A stretch of DNA of 64,000 nucleotides from Dallia pectoralis (taxonomy: Eukaryota > Chordata > Actinopteri > Esociformes > Umbridae). This document shows positions 9,812 through 22,757 of this stretch, one piece after another; the stretch's first letter is position 1, and the number at the start of each line of letters is the position of its first letter. The notes under the pieces were generated by a model, which saw only the letters and a list, made by a program, of their open reading frames with translations, made no database searches and had not been told where the DNA came from. The translations under genes and the position numbers were made by a program. The stretch lies in NCBI GenBank assembly GCA_029465975.1, contig CM055749.1, positions 12,179,071 through 12,243,070 on the forward strand. The letters are read 5' to 3'.

Positions 9812-10399
9812 GCGGTTGAAGATGAGATGACGATGGGCAAAACAACACTGCAGATATATACTGTAAGTGCCTCTTCACTGTTGACGATAAAACTGATGTT
9901 TTGCGAGTGCTAATTAATGGAGCTGCCAGTTGAGGACATGTGAGACATGTATTTCTCAAACAAGACACTCAAATGTATTTGAAAACAATATTTACTAGCA
10001 AGCTATGCAAGATACGCAATACTATTGCGAATGTTACGTCAATGCACTACTCAACAATTTACTGGAGAATAAATAATTTCCACGTTAACACATACCTTAT
10101 ATGGTGTGATGACAAACGTATACAGAGTTCTACATAAAAAGCAGACACTTGTTCAAGACTAGTTTACATTACACTTTCATCTTTCAATGTTTATTTTTCA
10201 TTTCTAAGATGGGTCCAATCAATGGCAAACTACAGGTGTTGCCAACCTCTTTATTATCTCCAAATAGAATGCACTATATTGGAATATTTACCCTAAGTTG
10301 ATTTTGAGACGGAAAGATCCAAATGGGGTTACATACTTGCACATGTTTACTCTGCATTTCAAAAGCCTGAAAACAGGAATACATGTCTTTGGAACTTTT

Positions 10400-10565
10400 C
10401 TGCGTCAAAGCCTGGACATCTGAAAATGGAGAAATCCTGGAAAAAAATGGGACTTTCATCAGGGCAGTGACCCTAAACATATAGCTCAAAAACACTGGCC
10501 CAGTCAAAGTCAAAGCCCAAAACTCAGTCCAATTGAGACTATGTGGAAAACCCCAAACATTAACT
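10400..10565 (+). pseudogene. Tc1-type transposase fragment
   Basis: The plus frame contains DPKHIAQKHWPSQSQSPKLS followed by PIETMW. Tc1 transposases have the same run: the second catalytic Asp in a DNDPKH motif, then WPSQSPDLNPIE with the catalytic Glu. The spacing between DPKH and WPSQS is much shorter than usual, so an internal deletion has occurred. Confidence 0.75.
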
Positions 10566-11254
10566 AATGAGGTAAATACATATGCAATCAATTATTTCAA
10601 TAATTAGTCATTTGTAACATATTATCTGATTCCAATGGAGAGCCCCCAAAAGGAAACGTTCACTAATACAGCACCAGTCACAATACTTTGTGCTGGTGCC
10701 AATTCCCCCACTGCACTGAAACGGAAGTGTTTGAAACGGAAACGTGATGATATCCATGGCAACCGTTAGTCCTTGTTGTGACATTCTGAACCTCTTTAGA
10801 GCTTAGTCATCCGCTGAGAGATTGGACAGACATTCTATGATACCGAGAATCTTAAGGTCTCTGCCGTCTACAACAGAAGTGTTTCCATAAGCATACTTCT
10901 TACATACCCTGGGCAGCTACTGCTCAACGCATGAATCTACTTAGCATTCCCACATGCCGACCGCTAACGCTATTATCAGAATTTCTGAAGCTAGGAGAAA
11001 ATAAGGGTAAGTAATTGCATTTTTTTTAACGAGCCCACACGTTAAGTGACTTAAGAGTCTCGCTCAAACAAGATAAAGTTCTTTAATAGAAAGGAGTTTA
11101 AATTCCTTCTTAATGAGAGTAAAGGTCTGCAAACCCCATTTAGTGGTGCTGTATGTCAATAGGCAAATATTTAATCGAATGGAGGAAGATAAAACCAAAT
11201 AGAATGCAGACCGAATGCTTCTGCAGAAAGATATAGCGCGTGTGGGCTTTTGGT

Positions 11255-11375
11255 AAATCGTCCTCCCATATAAAAAGGAAGCAGTAAATCCTCCAATATG
11301 GAAAGGAAGCAGTTCAGCCCATATGGAAAGGAAGCAGTACATCTTTCCATATAGAAAGGTCCCATATGGGCTAGT
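11255..11375. repeat. Short tandem repeat, about 3 copies of a 35-bp unit
   Basis: CCCATATGGAAAGGAAGCAG recurs at about 11264, 11294 and 11320 with substitutions, ending in TTTCCATATAGAAAGG. Confidence 0.6.
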
Positions 11376-12617
11376 CCCTGTGATCTGGATGGGTTTCCTG
11401 AGGCTACTGCATATCTCTAACCAGAGTGGGAGGAGGTAGACAATGAGGAATAATCAATGTCATAAAGAGTATAAAAACACAATCACATACAGTTAAGGAA
11501 AAGCATCCTTGAACTTCTATCCCAAAAATAGCCATTCAATTACAGCACATGGGTATATGCATGTGTAGAAGGAAGTTGTGAATTACGCTTCCCTGCCCTA
11601 ATTTTTTAGAAACACCCTCGTTTCCATGTAATTAAAAAGCTCAGGAAATCATCTTGGGCAAGGCCTTTTTGAGTGACACATTGGAGATGAGCTAGCTTCT
11701 AACCCACTGAGCGTACCAATGAAGCATTGCCTTATGAAACCTTTAGATCAGGAAATGCTATATCTCCCTTTGAAGAATGACTGGAGGCAGATTAAGCTTC
11801 TGAAACCTTTAATACAGTTTGAGAGGTCTGGCAGATGGGAGCAATTTATCCCAGATATTGTATTGTTTTATGAAGTACTGATTCCCCTGTCTTGAGTTTT
11901 GTTGTAAATTCACAGCTGGAAATACCCAAACACCCAAACACCACATCTTCACGTCTGGACAATTGTTAAAAAGGAAATAATCTCCTCAAAACCATGTTCA
12001 ATCCGGTGTATCTTTGAGTCAAATATGTTCACAAAAATTGCTTCAGAGCTTAAAATTGTCCTGCAATTGGTAGAATCGGCAATCATCTAAACAGAATTGC
12101 ACTGCACGGTAAGTATGAAAATAAGTCTAGAATCCCTCCTTTAAAATCAGTCCTCCAACAAAGCGTCAATTTGAGTAAATTTGTCAGATGTAGCTTGTTA
12201 TACAGAAATATTGTTATCATGGCAGCACTTGAATGTTACATAATGTATCATATTGTGTCTTCATCAAAATCCTCTGCTAGCAGGCCTCTTCAGTGCAGAT
12301 TTATTGATTGATCTCATTCACCAGCCTTCGATCCATCAATGAACACAAATAGAGATCATGAAACCATTGGTTTGTCTGCCCCAGCCAATCCCCACTCTCT
12401 ACGGCTGCAGCCCTTCCTGATAGCAGGATTGTCTGATCTGAGAGGCCTGAGAGTCTGACAGAGAAATTCACCCATGTTGTGAGGCAGCACAACCAGATTT
12501 AGTAGCAACAAGCTCTTTGTGTGGGTCCCAATTAATGGGGAGATGGTGCTCCCAGAGTCTGAGACAGCCAACCAGGCAGAACAGAACAACACAGACATCC
12601 AACATGTCTCCTCTACT

Positions 12618-12658
<41 letters not shown>

Positions 12659-13300
12659 TAAAAAAAGAGGAGAACAAAAAAAAGCTAAACTTTTTGACAG
12701 ACACTTCTCGGTCTGAACAATACTACAAATTGGGTATGTTTGATTTGTCATGATGCACCACGGGCAAATCAAAGTACCCATTGCAAATGCAATAAACAGG
12801 CTATTGAGCTGTGGGTAGTGTAGTGTAATGACCTGAAGAGAGTGCTGGGAGAGACTCACACTGTGATCGAGCACAGGAAGTGGGCGGGGTTGGTTCACAT
12901 CCTGCTGTACTTGGGTTATTTACCATGACAATATATTGACCTCCTTTAGTGTTGGGGCAATGTCTGCAGATGGCCTCAGCGGCATGACAAATAATGCTAC
13001 AATACCCAGTAGGCATTTATCTCTCATGGCTTTAGTCCCTGGCTGGTGGTAAGGTGGTGCTATTGTTAAATATGTAGGCTGTCAGTTGTTAATACCTGCA
13101 CTATTTTTGAACTTTCGCATACTTTTGGTATTTTACGTTTATATTTTCCGGTTTGAGGGTTGTGCCTAAGTCCTTATTTTAGTCAGCGTTGCTAGGTAGA
13201 ACAGCAGCTAATTTAAAGTTGGACGGTCTGTCAAAGAAATCCTCCCTCACTCACTGATAGGAAAGTAGAGCAACAGAGCAAGCTATTTTACACTCGCCCC
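11376..13300. other. No gene recognised; one GA microsatellite
   Basis: Apart from the (GA)n tract at 12619-12654 I see only chance reading frames under 95 codons. The Ser/Leu-rich minus-strand frames around 12500-12900 owe their length to that microsatellite. Confidence 0.5.
12619..12654. repeat. (GA)n microsatellite
   Basis: An uninterrupted GA dinucleotide run of about 36 bp. Confidence 0.95.
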
Positions 13301-13309
13301 CACCTCACT

Positions 13310-13800
13310 TTGGCTTTACATACACACTACCGTTCAAAAGTGTGGGGTCACTTAGCAATATCATGGTTTTCACATCAGAGGGATCTCATTGTTGAAAGAT
13401 ATCAGTCAGGAGAAGGGTACAAGATAATTTCCAAAGCATTAGATATACCACTATACAGTATGTACTGTAGTTACTCTATTCATGTTGTGATTCCAGCCTC
13501 ACAGCTACTCCGGGATTCTGGCTTTCCAGACAGAGTTGCAAAGAAAAAACTATAGCTCAAACTGGCCAATAAAAAGAAAAGATTACGGACTAAAAAACAC
13601 AGACACTCGACAGTGTTTGAAGTTTGAGGTGTTTGGATCACAAGGAAAAACAAATGATGAGAGGTTGAAGAAGTGCTTGATGCCACCGGAGATTTGTCCT
13701 GGGTAAACGGGATCTGGAAGAATGAAGGAACACCATGCCATACACTGTGGACAGTGCTTGATTGAAGCTAATTTACACCTACACCAGGACAATTAGCCAA
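13310..13800 (+). pseudogene. Rearranged Tc1-type transposon fossil
   Basis: CACTACCGTTCAAAAGTGTG at about 13326 resembles the inverted terminus of fish Tc1 elements. The plus frame then gives RDLIVERYQSGEGYKIISKA, matching the N-terminal helix-turn-helix of Tc1 transposase, then QLLRDSGFPDRVAKKKL, then stops. Further on, GTTTGAAGTTTGAGGTGTTTGG and TGCTTGATGCCA blocks match later transposase parts in broken order. The segments are too close together for an intact gene (about 340 codons), so this is a deleted, decayed copy. Confidence 0.75.
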
Positions 13801-15500
13801 AGTCCAGGTTCAAACTATGCAAGAACATCTTCTTAGAATTAGGCAAATACACACAAATACATTTCTGTCACAGTATGGATGTTGCACTGTAAAAATTGCA
13901 TAATCAAAGTTCAAATTGTATGATTTGACATAATGTGATTTTATAGCGTCAGAAGCAAATTCTCTCATTCTGTTACATTTAAATAAATCAACTTCTGTTT
14001 TTTCAACTGATTGGAAAAATTGGAGTTCATAACAACATAATGAACAAAAGAAATGCTCAACCAAGCTGCATATAATAACCAGAAAGCACATTTTAATTGG
14101 CCTGTTATGGCTCATGCCATGCCTCTACCAACAAATTATGTTCTAATCAAAACCCAGCGCTTTTGTCAACTACTATTATTGAGTATTGGGTAGTGGAGAT
14201 TGGTACAACTATTTCCAACACAACTTTCAAGCCCTAACATTTACCATAGCATTAGGTCAAAAACAGAATGTTGTCTCTGATCTGTGACCTTAAAACTGAC
14301 AGGTTTTGTGTCAAATATTTGTTTGTCGAGTCTTCGAATTAATGTCAGTTTTATTTATATGGATTTTGTTCATCTTCAGACTCATAAATGTTTCATTTTT
14401 CACATCTAAAATAACCCTCCTGAAATAGAATATGTAAAATCCATAAGTATGGCCCTTTTCAAACAATAACTATTTCTCTAGAGGAGACAAACAATGATTG
14501 CCTTCATATCTTCAAAGGAATGCAAGCAAGCAACTTTGCTGAAATCCTTCTACACTTTGTTGTGCACAGGGATGTATTTAGCATATCTATTAGACACTGT
14601 TTCTGCATAAACAAGCAACCTTTGGGAGCTGAATCTGAAGTCTGATGTGTGTCTATGGAATCGACATTCAAGCATTTGGAATCGACATCGTTAACATTGG
14701 ATATACGTATCTCTGACAAACAACATGAGACGGGATACAATGAACAGAAATCCATCATTTAAGTACTTCAATTATAAAATGTTCTTGACAGTTTTCACTA
14801 ATGGCACCACTAGCACAGTAAATATGCACGCCGTCATTGCAGCCTGTTTCAACTGCTATATGTATTTCCTCTGACTTAATGAGATTAGGCTATAAAGAAA
14901 TAACCATGAAGGCCCAAGGTAACAGCTGTTTTGGATGCCTTTACATGATCACCCGTTTTGACTGGCAGCATCTTGACGACGAGAAATTACCAATGTTATA
15001 CGTTTTTCTTTTTGATGAATACAATTCATATGGTAGCAAGTTGAACTGACACCTCCCGGGGCAAAACCCTTCATGTATGAATGTTTTCTGACTGACACTG
15101 AGTAACTTAACAGTAACGCTGGTTGTTGATCAAGCTTTGAAATTCTGCTCTACTAGTCATGGCCAATTATAGATACTCTATATTTAACTAATAATATTCA
15201 CTACCTTACAAAGGTTTAGGTTTACTTAGAAATATCCTTGTTTTTTAAAGAAAAGCATTTTTTTTATTCAGTAAAAATTACAGTGTGAACATTGTTTATG
15301 TACTAAATGACTATTGTCGCTAAGAAAAAGCTGATATCTACATTAGCGTACAGAGGCACAAGCCACCATCACTCCAGTGTTCCAATGGCATGTTGTGTTT
15401 GCTAATCCAATTTTATAATTTGAAAAGCCTAATTGATCATTAGAATACCCTTTTGTGATTATGTCAGCACCGCTAACATGAGTGTATTAATCCCTTCATA
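13801..15500. other. No gene recognised
   Basis: AT-rich DNA with short chance frames only, no strong repeat or RNA gene seen. Confidence 0.5.
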
Positions 15501-16245
15501 GAACAGTGCTCACTGACTCTAACATAATCCAAAGAGGAGTGGGAGGCCCCGGTGCACAAACTGAAAAAATCCAGGTACTAATACGTAATACATACAGACG
15601 TGGTCAAGACTGTTGCTACCCCTCTATTTTTTATTCCAGATTTAACAGAACAGACATTGCTTTTGATACAAATGATAGGACCGTCAACATAATGTTTAGT
15701 TGCATTTGGAGGCGATCACTGCAATCTACCATTTTCTGTAGCTCTCAATGACACTTCTGCACTTGTTAACAGGTAGTTTGGCCGAATCTTCCTTGTGAAG
15801 CTGCTCCAGCTCTCTCAGGTTTGATGGGGGCCTCCTACAGACTGCAAGTTTCAGATCTTACCGAGATATTCCGTAGGATTCAGATCAGGACTCTTTTTGT
15901 TTTGTTCTCATCCAGTCGTGGGTGCATTCATCTGTGTGTTTGGGTCATTATCCTGTTAAAGGACCCATGGCCTATTTCTGACACTGGGCAGTTCGTTTCG
16001 CTCCAGAATGCCTTGGTTCTCCTTGGTTCGTTTCCTAGCATTCGCTTCATCTTTCTGTTCAATCTTGGGTCGATTATCCTCCTCACGTTTCTTGAAGATG
16101 GTCTAATATCCTTTACTTTTCCTGCTCATATTATACTCTTTCTGATCTCCACAGACCTCTCTCTTTTGCGTTCTCTCATGTCCAGTGTGATGCACACAAT
16201 GATACCAAACAGCACAGTGACTACTCTCCTCCATTAAAATGAGAT
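15500..16245. mobile_element. Degenerate Tc1/mariner-related sequence
   Basis: At 15515-15570 the plus frame reads IIQRGVGGPGAQTEKIQVL, resembling the paired-like N-terminal part of a Tc1 transposase. From about 15598 (GGTCAAGACTGTTGCTACCC) to 16235 (CAATGATACCAAACAGCACA) the sequence resembles fish Tc1 elements read in the opposite direction. The 138-codon plus frame at 15821-16237 is then antisense to the old transposase and not a gene. Boundaries are approximate and the class is from pattern memory. Confidence 0.45.
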
Positions 16246-16439
16246 GAATGACTGACCACAAGAGTGGAGACGTGTGTGTGATACTAATTATAGAAGCATT
16301 ATGTCAATGAGCTGTATGCGTACCGACACATTTGAGCATGTCTGTATATATGTACGCATTAAGCACCATATCTAATTGGACAGTGACCAGTTTTTAATTC
16401 TGAAGTCTACAGTAATATTTTATCTGCTCTGATGTCTCC

Positions 16440-17285
16440 AAATGTATCCAAACTCATTGGACGGCACCTTACCATGCAATGACCCTAAACATACTGCAAG
16501 AGCAACGATTGGGGGTTTTGATGGTCAAATAGTGGAAAATCCTTGACTTGGGGAATCAGTCACCGGACCTGAATCTAATTGAACATGCAGTTTACATGCT
16601 GAAGAGGAAACTGAAGAGGAATAAATCCCAGAAACAAACAGGAACTGAAGATGGCTGCAGTACAGGCCTGGCAGAGTATCACCAGGGAAAATACACAGCA
16701 TCTCTGCAGTACAGGCCTGGCAGAGTATCACCAGGGAAGATACACAGCATTTCTGTAGTACAGGCCTGGCAGAGTATCACCAGGGAAGATACACAGCATC
16801 TCTGCAGTAAAGGCCTGGCAGAGTATCACCAGGGAAGATACACAGCATCTCCGTAGTACAGGCCTGGCAGAGTATCACCAGGGAAGATACACAGCATCTC
16901 TGCAGTAAAGGTCTGGCAGAGCATCAGCAGGGAAGATACACAGCTTCTCTGCAGTACAGGCCTGGCAGAGTATCACCAGGGAAGATACACAGCATCTCTG
17001 CAGTACAGGCCTGGCAGAGTATCACCAGGGAAGATACACAGCATCTCTGCAGTACAGGTCTGGCAGAGCATCAGCAGGGAAGATACACAGCTTCTGTTGA
17101 TGTCGATGCATCACAGACTTCAAGCAGTCATTGCATGCAAAAGATGACCACATTTAAATAATGATGTCCAATGTTTTTAGGTCCACAAAAGTGGGGTGAT
17201 TATGTACAAAAGACGCAGTCATTACTAAATATTGCATTCAATATGTATAAAAATATCTTGAACTTAAAGCTGACAGTCTGCACTT
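16440..17285 (+). pseudogene. Tc1 transposase 3' half with an internal minisatellite
   Basis: ATGACCCTAAACATACTGCA corresponds to the DPKHTA part of a Tc1 transposase, and QSPDLNLIEHAVYMLKRKLK contains the catalytic Glu region. Then comes AAVQAWQSIT, which is multiplied as a 49-bp array (16657-17100), and the protein end resumes after the array as RLQAVIACKR. The last part (AAAGTGGGGTGATTATGTAC to about 17285) matches the 3' untranslated region of such elements. The copy is dead: frame breaks lie both between the catalytic residues and in the array. Confidence 0.8.
16657..17100. repeat. 49-bp minisatellite, 9 copies, inside Tc1 fossil
   Basis: A unit beginning GCAGTACAGGCCTGGCAGAG repeats nine times at a 49-bp step (first starts 16657, 16706) with small variants. 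49 is not a multiple of three, so the array cannot be read as protein throughout. It lies exactly in the codons for AWQSIT near the transposase C-terminus. Confidence 0.95.
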
Positions 17286-17558
17286 GGACCTGATTGTCCT
17301 CCTATGTAAATGTGTATTTATATATATACACATGTACTGATATATGTATGTATGGATATATATAATGTATATATATATATTATACACAGCGTATTAGCTC
17401 ATTAGCAACATTGAAATCGAGGCTGTTTTAGAGGATTCGTACTATTGAAGGATGTCCAGATGAGTTAGAGCAACGAGTCGAGCAACGGTTCCTTTTATTG
17501 GAGGATAGAGACAGGGGTGCTAATCTGTTCTCTGACGCTTCCCTTTGTTCTCCCACAG

Positions 17559-17644
17559 TGATATGGTGAAGCAAATTGTCTGGGATAAGATAAATGGAAC
17601 TCACCTGGTGAATGGACCCACATCGCGAAGGATGAATGGCAACG
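17559..17644 (+). CDS. Candidate 86-bp internal host exon
   Basis: A pyrimidine-rich tract ending CTCCCACAG precedes it and a good donor G|GTAAGA follows. Of three plus frames only one is open: a split codon ending in T, then DMVKQIVWDKINGTHLVNG, a further nine residues PTSRRMNGN, and one base left over. The composition looks like real protein rather than low complexity. I do not recognise the gene, and no flanking exon is visible in the window, so it would belong to a gene with long introns. A (GA)n tract begins just inside the downstream intron. This could still be coincidence. Confidence 0.45.
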
Positions 17645-17647
17645 GTA

Positions 17648-17697
17648 AGAGAGAGGGAGAGAGAGAGAGAGGGAGAGAGAGAGAGAGAGAGGGAGAG
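17648..17697. repeat. Interrupted (GA)n microsatellite
   Basis: GAGAGA runs broken by GGG triplets, directly 3' of the candidate exon. Confidence 0.9.
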
Positions 17698-17699
17698 AT

Positions 17700-20600
17700 A
17701 AGTTAATATCTTCCAAATGTTATACAGTACATTTACTGAGGGCATTATGCTCTTATCCACAATGCATTATTTGACATATAACTAATGACTGTACAGACAG
17801 GCAGTGTTCACGTTCCATTCTGACTCTCCGTAATCTCACGGTCATATTCCCACTTGATATATGTGTGTGTGTGTGTAATCCTGGGTTTACATTTAATCAC
17901 ATATGGGGACCAGACATCCCTACTGTACTTAGGAGCAAAATCTGAATATTTGCTCCCAACAAGGAACCGGAAGAACACAATACTTTTTCAGTTTGATGGG
18001 TAGGTAGAGGATAGTAGACAGGGTGGTTGTAAGATTTGGGGATAGTTTGAGGAATTAAGTCTTGAGGTAAGAATTAGGATTAGGTTTAAAGTTTATGGGA
18101 TAAGGCAAAAATTGAATATTTTTTTCTCATCCACAAAAGGGTAAATAAGGAACAGGGGTTTGTGTAGGTGTGTGGTCTGGATGTACGGTATATGTATAGA
18201 AATATGTATGTACAGATGTGCAGCTGAATACTAGTTCAACATTTTTTCAAGACAGGTCTGAAGACAATCTCTGCAGACATTCTTCCCTAAAAGTGATTTC
18301 CTCCACAAGCTCTAATTAGTGCACCACTTCTGCCCACCAGCATCCAGGCCTCCCACTTCTGCCCTCTCTCTCAAACTTGCCCGCAGCCAGCAGCCCCAGG
18401 ATGTGTGTTTGTGTTTCCTGGTCGGTGCCACCTCCTCATCCTCCTCCGTCTTCATTTAGCAACGAGGGCACTGCCCACTACAAACGATCAACAAATCAAT
18501 GAGTGACAGTGATGTTGACAAGGTTTGGGGGTTGCGATTAGCAGCAAAGTAAAAAGAATAAACGGTTCGGTATATTTTTGTTAATATTATCTAGCGATCT
18601 GACGACGTCTTACTAAAAGTACATCACAATTTCCCTGGTGTTAATGGTGGTGTGAAATGAAATCATTAATGTGTTGCATAAAATCTTTTATTCATAAATT
18701 TCATTCTAGACTTCTGACGTCTCAACACTCCCAATAGCTTGGCAATTGGACCACGCATCATGTCATAAAACAGAAAAACCAATTCCAGTAGCATGGCGCC
18801 GAACACAACTGCCAAACTGAACTTTACTATTTTAATATGGCACTACTACATTCATTATGAATAAATTATAAAAGAAATAGCCTTCATATTTCATTAACTA
18901 AGTTGACCACCTTTGCAATTAATTAGCACTAATGTGAGGCCTGTTTAATGGAATTACGCCCATGGAATATAATTTTAATCGCGTCTATACCTTAAAAAAA
19001 ATCTTACAATGTCTTGTCAATCTCTTACAAGCCTTCCTATGGAACTGTGGATTGAAGAAATGCATTTTCAAACATATTTTCTTTATTTTTCCTGGATATT
19101 ATAGTATAATTTGACACATACTAGAACAATGCTGTCACAAGGGTCTCTATAATGTAAGGCGTAGTTGAACTATTCAATAATCAATTAGACGTGCTAAGCA
19201 ACACGCAAAAGCTAAATCAATGGTTAATTGAAGCAGAATGTTTTTTTATGCTTCAAGTTTCTTTTTTTGTCAGCAAGAGCATGTATGAGATGAGGCAGAG
19301 ATAAGCACATCATCATATTATGAATTTATGAACAATTTCACGGTCAATCTATGTTAAAGAAATGCCAAATTCGTCCGGCACAAAATGCATAGGTCCGTTT
19401 AACCTTTTTGACTTTTATTAAAAATGTCAACTCTACGTTGAAGCAAATGTTCATTCAAATACTTTCAATAAAATTACTACACGACTGAAATTACTTGCCC
19501 ATTGCTGCAGAGGCTGTAAAAGACTAATTAAGTCTAACCAAAATATGTTAGTATAGATAAATCAAATGGTTCTATAGTAAATATCTTCATGAACATCTGT
19601 GAAGTATTTAAATTTCATCTCTACAGCAAAGTCATTTAAGGATAGGTGAAAAAATGCAGGAAATCGTGAATATGGGAATCCATGCATGATTGTGAGGATG
19701 TGAAAGTGAGGTTCATTGCATACTTTTGCTTGGTTGTTATAGTATTAATAGTTATGAGGCAGATTAATACATTTATCTCCCTGCACATCTCAACATTCTT
19801 ATAGAAAGAAATCTTCTCTGCTGTTCTTATGTTCAAATCTACCTTAGGGAGATTAAATGATGTCTGGATCTTAAATATCAGGTACTCCACAGCTAGCGGG
19901 CAAGTTGTAATTCACTTTTTTTTAAGATTGTAACTCAGCCAAGGATCATTATAGAAAAATAAAGGATCCAATAAAACCATGTGCTTCAAATAAGCTGCAG
20001 GCATACTGATCAAAGGGCAAAGGATTGAGGGAAGCAATATATTTGTACCTCACAGGCCTGGTATAAAAAACCTACCTGTGTAGCGGCACAATTCAGAATA
20101 CTGTTTTCTGTGCATTACCTTTAGTGCATCAGCTGGCATTCAGGATGACCCATTATGCCCGAAAACACCCATAATGCAATGCAGCCGGACAAAGGCTAAC
20201 TCTAACGACTAACTCATTTGTTCTGGATATGAATTTAATGAAAATGTACCATTATGTATTCGTCAACCTATAGATTGATTAAAATCAGCTTATCTTATTA
20301 TAGCTTATTCCTTGGTGAATTTCTTTTGAATGTTTTATCTGGCACTCAGGGGACAAACAGTAAACCAACGGAATAATCAGAGGACCCTGTTGAGTGTTCA
20401 GCGACTAGATATAGTAGCTAGCAAATAATAATATCACTAGCTAGCTACCCAGGTAGACTTGTGCCATTCCTATTACTTTAATTATTGCTAATATTTATCA
20501 TATGTATTGTTATGCCCAACAGCAGATCAAATGAGTCCATTATTAAAAGACAACCTCAAACCACATTGATGTCCAACCATTGGTTATATAGCCTACTGCC

Positions 20601-21710
20601 AATGTCTTGGGCACTGTGTGTGTGTGTGTTTCACACCTTGAGGACTTATCAACTTAATTATCTGACATACTGGCATTACAACAATAACCTCTCTGAACAG
20701 CATGAGGATGCAATCACCAGCAGCCTTCAATGTTGATTTCACAAAGGCTAATACCACATCCAGGTCTGTTAAGAAGACTGATTCTTAGCAGCCAATTTCA
20801 AGGTTATAATAGGCTACTTATATCAAGAATTTATGCCCTCATTATTTCTCTATCTCTCACTTTCATGTGCTTCCAGAGGCTTGTTGCGTCGGGAGAGCAG
20901 TTAGTAAAACCCTAATAAATGGTGTGAAATATGAATTGCCATTTCTGGTTTAACCAATGCAGTACTGACAGTAGTCCACACCAGACGAGGCTTTGCCAAG
21001 GGTGCGTTCATGGTCAGGGGAGATATCGGGGAAATGATGTGTACAACTGCATATTAGAAAGGCCTATATGTACATTTCAGATAGCCCTGTGTCAGATGAA
21101 TTCATGCATCTACATTTCAGATTAAGTGAATTGTTGTAAAGGGGTCATTTTATATACTGTGTTGTTCTGATTTGTGTGGCAAAATATTAATGTAATGTAT
21201 ACAGTAAACAGTTGAATATGTATATAGTATATACCATGTGCTTTTACCTTCTAATATTACTAGATGCCCACCCCCCCCCCCCTGACTTATTTAAGATTTT
21301 CCCCTAGGCAGTATATCCGGTTTCGGGGCTTTTGGTCTTTTCCTGTGGATAATCTCAGTTAATGCTGAACTAAAGCCTCACCAAATTCCTAAGATACTTT
21401 ATTAGATTCTGGGTCAATACAAATAATAAAAAAGGGATAAACGCTATGTCAGAAACAGAACAAGGAGTTCCAAGTCATGGTCAGGACAATTGGCCAGATG
21501 TCCTCCTCCACTTCCAAACGTGGTGCTAAGACCTGCTGAAATATGATTTGTCCAAGACACTTGAACTAATGCTGCTTCTTATCTCAGCTACCTCATATCT
21601 TCTGTATTGAAAACAACATTGGATTGAAGAAGGAATCAGATATATTCCTAAGAGTTGTATATAGAGAACTACTCTGCATTTTCAACCATTTAAATATTAG
21701 TGCAGCATTT
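17700..21710. other. No gene recognised; AT-rich
   Basis: About 4 kb of AT-rich DNA with only chance frames, a short GT run near 17863 and a poly-C run at about 21270-21281. Could be intron of the gene suggested by the candidate exon at 17559. Confidence 0.5.
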
Positions 21711-21960
21711 CTTTAGTTATACAATGATGAACCAAAACATCATGACCACTCGCAGGTAAAGCGAATAAAGCTGATAATCTCCTAATAAGGGCACAATGTA
21801 AAAGTCTGGGGAGATTAGATGGTAAGCAAAGAATCAGTTCTCGTAGCCAACGTGTTGGAAGCAAGAGAGAGGGGTATGAGGAAAGTCCTGACAAAATGTT
21901 ATGGTCAGAAGACTGGGTCAGAGATGTGTGGGGTGCTCCTGGTCAGCAGTGGTGACTACC

Positions 21961-22101
21961 TCAATCAATGAAATGTATTTTATAAACAACAAAGTTGTCA
22001 CAAAGTGCTTTTACAAACACCCAGCCTGAATCTGACAAAGTACACATAGACAAGTTGAACATGAAGAACAAGTTGATACACTGCGGCTAGGAAAAACTCC
22101 C
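21961..22101. mobile_element. Short interspersed element fragment inserted in Tc1 fossil A
   Basis: AAATGTATTTTATAAACAAC through GTTGTCACAAAGTGCTTTTA to GGCTAGGAAAAACTCCC interrupts the transposase sequence. I recognise the CACAAAGTGCTTTTACA and GGCTAGGAAAAACTCCC blocks as part of an abundant repeat of salmonid/pike-type fish genomes; the recognition is from memory. Confidence 0.55.
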
Positions 22102-22306
22102 GGTCCGAATTGGGACAAACCCAAACCGGTGACAGGGTGTATGAGGCCCGAGGCTTATCAATGCACAAGGGCATCGAAGACTATCCCGTCCGGTCCGAAC
22201 TGACAGAAGCACAAGGCACAGACAATTTTAATGATGGTTACAGGAGGAATGTGTCACAACACACAGTGCATTGCATCTTGCCGCGTATGGGACAGCATAG
22301 GTGCAG

Positions 22307-22757
22307 GTCGGTCAGAGTGAACATAATAAGTAGTGCCCATTGTGGAATGTGCCTACAACAGACACGTAGCCGTCAGTCAGAGTGAACATGATGAGTAGTG
22401 CGCATTGTGGAATGTGCCTACAACAGACACGCAGCCGTCAGTCAGAGTGAACAAGAGTAGTGCCCATTGTTGAATGTGCCTACAAAAGACACGCAACCGT
22501 CAGTCAGGGTCAACATGATGAGTAGTGCCCATTGTTGAATGTGCCTACAAAAGACACGCAGCCGTCAGTCAGATTGAACATGATGAGTAGTGCCCATTGT
22601 GGAATGTGCCTACAACAGACACGCAGCCGTCAGTCAGAGTGAACATGATGAGTAGTGCCCATTGTTGAATGTGCCTACAACAGACACGCAGCCGTCAGTC
22701 AGAGTGAACAAGAGTAGTGCCCATTGTTGAATGTGCCTACAACGGACACACAGCCGT
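22307..22757. repeat. 65-bp minisatellite, about 7 copies, inside Tc1 fossil A
   Basis: A unit beginning GTCAGAGTGAACATGATGAG repeats at 65 bp (starts 22311, 22376), some copies 3 bp shorter. The unit's CCTACAACAGACACGCAGCC part derives from transposase coding sequence, and the transposase match resumes after the array. Confidence 0.93.

Noticed and set aside
15821..16237. 138-codon plus frame as a gene
   Set aside because: The sequence looks like an antisense Tc1 remnant, and the frame has no recognisable domain.
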